Shown here in pieces: positions 6,370 to 9,435 of a stretch of DNA of 9,435 nucleotides (positions are counted from its first letter, which is position 1; the number at the start of each line of letters is the position of its first letter). The stretch is taken from assembly GCA_002372815.1 (NCBI GenBank), contig DFIR01000056.1, positions 20,176 to 29,610 of the forward strand, written 5' to 3'. Source of the DNA: Lachnospiraceae bacterium UBA3692 (GTDB lineage Bacteria > Bacillota > Clostridia > Lachnospirales > Lachnospiraceae). Position numbers and translations under genes: made by a program. The notes beneath the pieces were generated by a model. The model was not told the origin of the DNA and searched no databases. It saw only the letters and a program-made list of their open reading frames with translations.

Positions 6370-7035
6370 ATGACACAAGTGCTTTTCATTATCAACAGTA
6401 TTCTGCTCGGGGCGGGACTGGCCATGGACGCCTTCTCGGTCTCCCTGGTGCACGGTATGGTGGCGCCGCAGATGCCCCGCAGCCGGAAGGTCCTGATCGC
6501 GGGCACCTTCGCGTGCTTCCAGTTCCTGATGCCTCTGACCGGCTGGCTGTGCGTCCACACGCTGATCGAGACGTTCGTGAGCTTCCAGAAATTCATCCCC
6601 TGGATCGCCCTGGTACTGCTCCTCTACATCGGCGGAAAAATGCTCCTCGACGCCCGCAGGGAGATGCGGGAGCAGCAATGTCCGGATGGCGAATGTCCGG
6701 GAGACGGGGAGGCGGCTCCGGGACAGCCGGCATCCGCGCCGGCAGAAGCATCGGCATCCGCCGGGGACGGCGGCGCAGGCACGCTGCTGCTGCAGGGCAT
6801 CGCGACGTCGATCGACGCGCTGTCCGTCGGGTTCACGATCGCGTCCTACAGCGTCTGGGAGGCCCTGCTCTGTTCCCTCCTCATCGGGGGCGTCACCTAT
6901 CTGATCTGCCGGTTCGGCATCCGGCTGGGGATCCGGTTCGGGACCCGTCTTTCCGCCGGCGCGCAGACCCTCGGCGGCACGATCCTGATCTTGATCGGTC
7001 TGGAGATCTTTCTGAAGAGCATGTTTTTTGGCTGA
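6370..7035 (+). CDS. mntP: MntP-family manganese efflux pump
   Basis: A 221-residue inner-membrane protein of the MntP (YebN) family, which exports Mn2+ and protects against manganese excess. The two family repeats each carry the membrane Asp motif: LAMDAFSVS (Asp20) and SIDALSVG (Asp149). Six hydrophobic segments are visible, three on each side of a central loop. That loop (~95-137) is longer than in the usual ~185-residue MntP. It holds an acidic Cys pair, CPDGEC (104-109), and then a Pro/Ala/Ser-rich stretch. The ATG at 6370 has GGGGGGA (6357-6363) 6 nt upstream; the in-frame ATG at 6343 has no binding site and touches the hairpin stem. It has a dedicated promoter with a structured leader. 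The MATE gene follows after 21 nt, probably in the same transcript. Confidence 0.9.
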   Translation: MTQVLFIINSILLGAGLAMDAFSVSLVHGMVAPQMPRSRKVLIAGTFACFQFLMPLTGWLCVHTLIETFVSFQKFIPWIALVLLLYIGGKMLLDARREMREQQCPDGECPGDGEAAPGQPASAPAEASASAGDGGAGTLLLQGIATSIDALSVGFTIASYSVWEALLCSLLIGGVTYLICRFGIRLGIRFGTRLSAGAQTLGGTILILIGLEIFLKSMFFG

Positions 7036-7056
7036 TTTGAAAGCGGGAGAGGCATC

Positions 7057-8427
7057 ATGAGTACAGGCAGCACGCAGCGCATAGGCGGTACACGGGATAT
7101 GACGACCGGCTCGATCATCGGCCAGATCGTCCTGTTCGCGCTGCCGCTGATGCTCGGGAACGCTTTCCAGATGCTCTACAACACGGTCGACGCGGTCGTA
7201 GTCGGCAACTTCGTCGGCAAGGAAGCCCTCGCAGCCGTCGGCTCCACGACGATGATCGTCAACATGCTGGTGTTCTTCTTCAACGGATTCTCGGTCGGCG
7301 CCAGCGTCGTGGTCGCGCGCCTGTTCGGGCAGAAGGACCTGCCCATGCTCCACAAAGCTGTGGAGACGACGATCACGCTGACTTTTGTCATCTGTGTGGT
7401 CTTCACGCTGATCGGGATCGCCGGCGTGCGGCCGATGCTCCGGCTGATGGCGACGCCGGACGACGTCTTCGGCGATGCTGTGACGTATCTGACGATCTAT
7501 TTTGCCGGGATCACCGGTCTTCTCATCTACAATATGGGCAGCGGGATCCTGCGGGCGGTCGGCGACACGACCAGGCCGCTCCTCTTCCTGATCCTGACCA
7601 GCCTGCTGAACATCGCGCTGGACCTGCTCTTCGTGATCCGCTTCGGGATGGGGATCGCCGGGGTCGGCTACGCGACGATCCTCTCGCAGGCGGTCTCGGC
7701 CGTCCTGATCCTGGTCATGCTCACGAGGACGCGCAACATCTACCGCCTGGACTGGAAGGACCTGCAGATCGACCGCCAGCTGACCGCCAGGATCTTCTCG
7801 ATCGGCATGCCGGCGGGGATCCAGTCCGTCATCACGGCCGTCTCCAACACCTTCGTCCAGTCCTATATCAATCACTTCGGCAGTGCCTGTATGGCGGGCT
7901 GGAGCTGCTACAACAAGATGGACCAGTTCATCCTGCTGCCGATGCAGAGCATGGCGATGGCGGCGACGACCTTCGTCAGCCAGAACATCGGCGCCAGCAA
8001 ACGCGGGCGCGCCCAGAGAGGGATCCGCACGACCATCCTGCTGACCCTGGCCGTGACCGGCCTGATCGCGGCGGTGCTGTACGTGTTCGCGGAGCCCGCG
8101 ACCGGCCTGTTCACGAAGGACACCGCCGTCATCGAATTCAGCGTCCTCTTCCTGCGCACCAACGTCATCTTCCTGCTCGCCAACTGTGTGAACCACACGA
8201 TGGCCGGCGCCCTGCGCGGCATGGGAGATTCCCGGGGGCCGATGGTCATCATGCTGCTGTGCTTCGTCGCCGTGCGGCAGGCTTACCTGTTCATCATCAC
8301 CCGCTTCTTGTTCAACACCCCGCGGGCCGTCGGCTTCGGCTACCCCGTCGGCTGGGTCAGCTGCTGCGTGATCGAGCTGCTGTATTATTACATTACGAAG
8401 AAACGTGGAGAAGCTGCAGCTCCGTGA
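7057..8427 (+). CDS. MATE family efflux transporter
   Basis: A 456-residue integral membrane protein of the MATE family (MOP superfamily; NorM/DinF-like), normal for the family, with two homologous halves and about twelve hydrophobic segments. Typical family features are seen: the N-terminal LFALPLMLGNAFQMLYNTVD, the VVGNFVGKEALAAVG loop, GASVVVARLFGQKD, and in the second half IGMPAGIQSV, with QNIGASKRGRAQRG as the equivalent cytoplasmic loop. Family members export cationic drugs, dyes or metabolites by Na+ or H+ antiport; the substrate here cannot be predicted. The ATG at 7057 follows GGGAGAGG (7045-7052). An in-frame ATG at 7099 is closer to the first membrane helix but has a weaker site. 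It lies 21 nt after mntP, so coregulation is likely. No terminator follows before aroD. Confidence 0.94.
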   Translation: MSTGSTQRIGGTRDMTTGSIIGQIVLFALPLMLGNAFQMLYNTVDAVVVGNFVGKEALAAVGSTTMIVNMLVFFFNGFSVGASVVVARLFGQKDLPMLHKAVETTITLTFVICVVFTLIGIAGVRPMLRLMATPDDVFGDAVTYLTIYFAGITGLLIYNMGSGILRAVGDTTRPLLFLILTSLLNIALDLLFVIRFGMGIAGVGYATILSQAVSAVLILVMLTRTRNIYRLDWKDLQIDRQLTARIFSIGMPAGIQSVITAVSNTFVQSYINHFGSACMAGWSCYNKMDQFILLPMQSMAMAATTFVSQNIGASKRGRAQRGIRTTILLTLAVTGLIAAVLYVFAEPATGLFTKDTAVIEFSVLFLRTNVIFLLANCVNHTMAGALRGMGDSRGPMVIMLLCFVAVRQAYLFIITRFLFNTPRAVGFGYPVGWVSCCVIELLYYYITKKRGEAAAP

Positions 8428-8480
8428 GAACGAACCGGTCACTACGGACGCGCATGGGCCAAAAGAAGAATCAAACACCC

Positions 8481-8499
8481 GGCGGCTCCGGCAGCCGCC
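8481..8499. other. GC-rich hairpin between the MATE gene and aroD
   Basis: GGCGGCT (8481-8487) and AGCCGCC (8493-8499) form a perfect 7-bp stem with a 5-nt loop. No T-run follows on either strand close enough for a convincing terminator. It lies just upstream of the aroD ribosome binding site (AGGAGGG, 8506-8512), so it may mark an mRNA processing or stability boundary. The rest of the 96-nt gap shows nothing recognisable. Confidence 0.35.
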
Positions 8500-8523
8500 A
8501 TCTGCAGGAGGGCTCTGACAAAC

Positions 8524-9315
8524 ATGCAGAGGCAGACATCTTCTTATCAGACTGTCAAGGTCAGGAATATCGAGATCGGCGCGGGGATCCCCAAGATCTG
8601 CGTCCCGGTCACAGGACATGATGCCGCGGACATCTTCGCGCTGGCGGAGCAGATCGCGGCGGCCGGCACCGCGGACCTCGTGGAGTGGCGGGTCGACCAT
8701 TTTGCCGGTTTTAGGGATGCGGACGCTGTCAAGGCGGTCCTCGGCGGACTCCGCGAGCGCCTCGGAACCCTGCCCCTGCTCTTCACTTTCCGCACGGAGA
8801 AAGAAGGCGGCGCGGCCCCGATCACCCCGGAAGCTTATCAGAAGCTTCTGCAGACTGCCATCCGGTCCGGACTGGCCGATCTCGTGGATCTGGAACTCTC
8901 TTTCGATGAGACAGCGGTCGAGACGGTCATCCGGGAAGCGCATGCCTCCAATGTGCCGGTCATCATGTCCTGCCATGACTTCGCCGGGACACCTTCCAAA
9001 GAAGAGATCCTCTGGATCCTTCTGCGCATGCAGGAACTCGGCGCGGACATCCTCAAGATCGCCGTGATGCCGCACAGCCGCCGGGATGTCCTGACCCTGC
9101 TCGCCGCGACAGAAGAAATGTTCACTTCCCATGCCAACAGGCCTCTCATCACCATGGCCATGGGAGACCTCGGCGTGATCAGCCGCGTGAGCGGCGCTTT
9201 CTTCGGCTCCGCCGTGACCTTCGGCGCAGCCGGCGAAGGCCTCACATCCGCCCCGGGCCAGATCAACGCCTGCGACCTCGCAAGAATTCTTGCATGGGTG
9301 CAGCCGGGGAAATGA
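8524..9315 (+). CDS. aroD: Type I 3-dehydroquinate dehydratase
   Basis: A 263-residue cytoplasmic (beta/alpha)8 enzyme of the shikimate pathway, converting 3-dehydroquinate to 3-dehydroshikimate through a Schiff base. All class I active-site positions are present: Glu54 and Arg56 in LVEWRVD, His151 in MSCHDF, the Schiff-base Lys178 in ILKIAVMP, Arg221 in GVISR, and Ser242 to Gln246 in SAPGQ near the C-terminus. Length is slightly above the ~250 usual, owing to a short N-terminal extension before VRNIEIGAGIPKICV. The ATG at 8524 has AGGAGGG at 8506-8512, a rather long 11-nt spacing, but no better in-frame start is visible. It has no obvious promoter and lies 96 nt after the MATE gene, so read-through is likely. 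No other aro gene is in the window. Confidence 0.95.
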   Translation: MQRQTSSYQTVKVRNIEIGAGIPKICVPVTGHDAADIFALAEQIAAAGTADLVEWRVDHFAGFRDADAVKAVLGGLRERLGTLPLLFTFRTEKEGGAAPITPEAYQKLLQTAIRSGLADLVDLELSFDETAVETVIREAHASNVPVIMSCHDFAGTPSKEEILWILLRMQELGADILKIAVMPHSRRDVLTLLAATEEMFTSHANRPLITMAMGDLGVISRVSGAFFGSAVTFGAAGEGLTSAPGQINACDLARILAWVQPGK

Positions 9316-9325
9316 TGGATACATG

Positions 9326-9435
9326 TTTGCTGGGGTGTTTATTTTTGTCCGGAAAATAAGCTGGCGGCAAAGAGTTTAGGGGAAACCTTTGCGGAGGTGT
9401 TTATTTTTGCTCTGAAAACAAGCTGGTGGCAAAGA
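9326..9435. repeat. 62-bp-period imperfect tandem repeat, running off the window
   Basis: Copy 1 begins at 9326 (TTTGC then GGGGTGTTTATTTTTG) and copy 2 at 9388. They match at 41 of the 48 positions available before the sequence ends. Copy 1 is a 48-bp core plus a 14-bp tail (9374-9387). Each core is bounded by TTTGC and GCAAA, which are inverted. In copy 1, TTATTTT (9339-9345) and AAAATAA (9353-9359) form a perfect inner stem, so the unit can fold into one long imperfect hairpin. It is clearly more AT-rich than the genes. Period and spacer length do not suit a CRISPR array. It may be the start of a longer intergenic array. Confidence 0.75.

Noticed and set aside
8454..8621. Small open frame (56 codons) starting in the gap before aroD.
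   Set aside because: It overlaps aroD by ~98 nt in another frame, has no binding site and no recognisable content.
6286..9324. An uninterrupted ~1012-codon open frame on the minus strand opposite mntP, the MATE gene and aroD.
   Set aside because: It mirrors three well-supported genes on the plus strand. Its translation is a charged, low-complexity Arg/Asp/Gln-rich sequence without recognisable domains, as expected from GC-rich codon bias.
9326..9435. CRISPR array at the right edge.
   Set aside because: The conserved core is 48 bp with only a 14-bp tail between copies, and the copies differ at 7 of 48 positions, unlike CRISPR repeats and spacers.

Overview
The window is a GC-rich, gene-dense bacterial chromosome segment. 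Strong GGAGG-type ribosome binding sites sit in front of most starts. The eukaryotic-like kinase has a long insert before its αC glutamate, and the MATE, MntP and NUDIX proteins are of Bacillota type. Together these suggest a high-GC member of the Clostridia, possibly Lachnospiraceae-like. This is inference from style and protein families only; there is no rRNA or marker gene to fix it. I see no phage, insertion sequence, CRISPR array or tRNA.

Layout. (1) 1-3422, plus strand: the 3' part of a large signalling protein, truncated by the left edge, followed 32 nt later by a metallo-beta-lactamase-fold hydrolase. The signalling protein joins a Ser/Thr kinase, a degenerate Hsp70-like region and TPRs. 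(2) 3412-4062, minus strand: a NUDIX hydrolase of the CoA-pyrophosphatase type. It converges on the MBL gene with an 11-nt tail-to-tail overlap. (3) 4063-5194: a divergent promoter region, then a RidA-family protein and a TetR-family regulator, probably one transcript. (4) 5195-6247: a promoter with a near-palindrome beside it, then an unrecognised membrane protein with a long Pro/Ala/Glu-rich loop. (5) 6248-8427: a promoter and a strongly folded 5' leader, then mntP (Mn2+ efflux) and a MATE exporter, 21 nt apart. (6) 8428-9315: a short gap with a GC hairpin, then aroD (type I 3-dehydroquinate dehydratase). (7) 9316-9435: an AT-richer intergenic stretch with a 62-bp-period imperfect tandem repeat that runs off the right edge.

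How it fits together. The window reads as several small housekeeping and stress units rather than one pathway. The RidA, NUDIX and MBL proteins are metabolite-repair or hydrolase enzymes, MntP and MATE are exporters, and AroD is a lone shikimate-pathway enzyme. The most unusual element is the kinase: behind an intact catalytic domain it carries what aligns by eye with the second half of the Hsp70 ATPase domain and the Hsp70 beta substrate-binding domain, but the nucleotide-binding motifs are lost. Second is the mntP leader, which can form a near-perfect 16-bp hairpin or competing helices yet does not resemble the known Mn2+ (yybP-ykoY) riboswitch.
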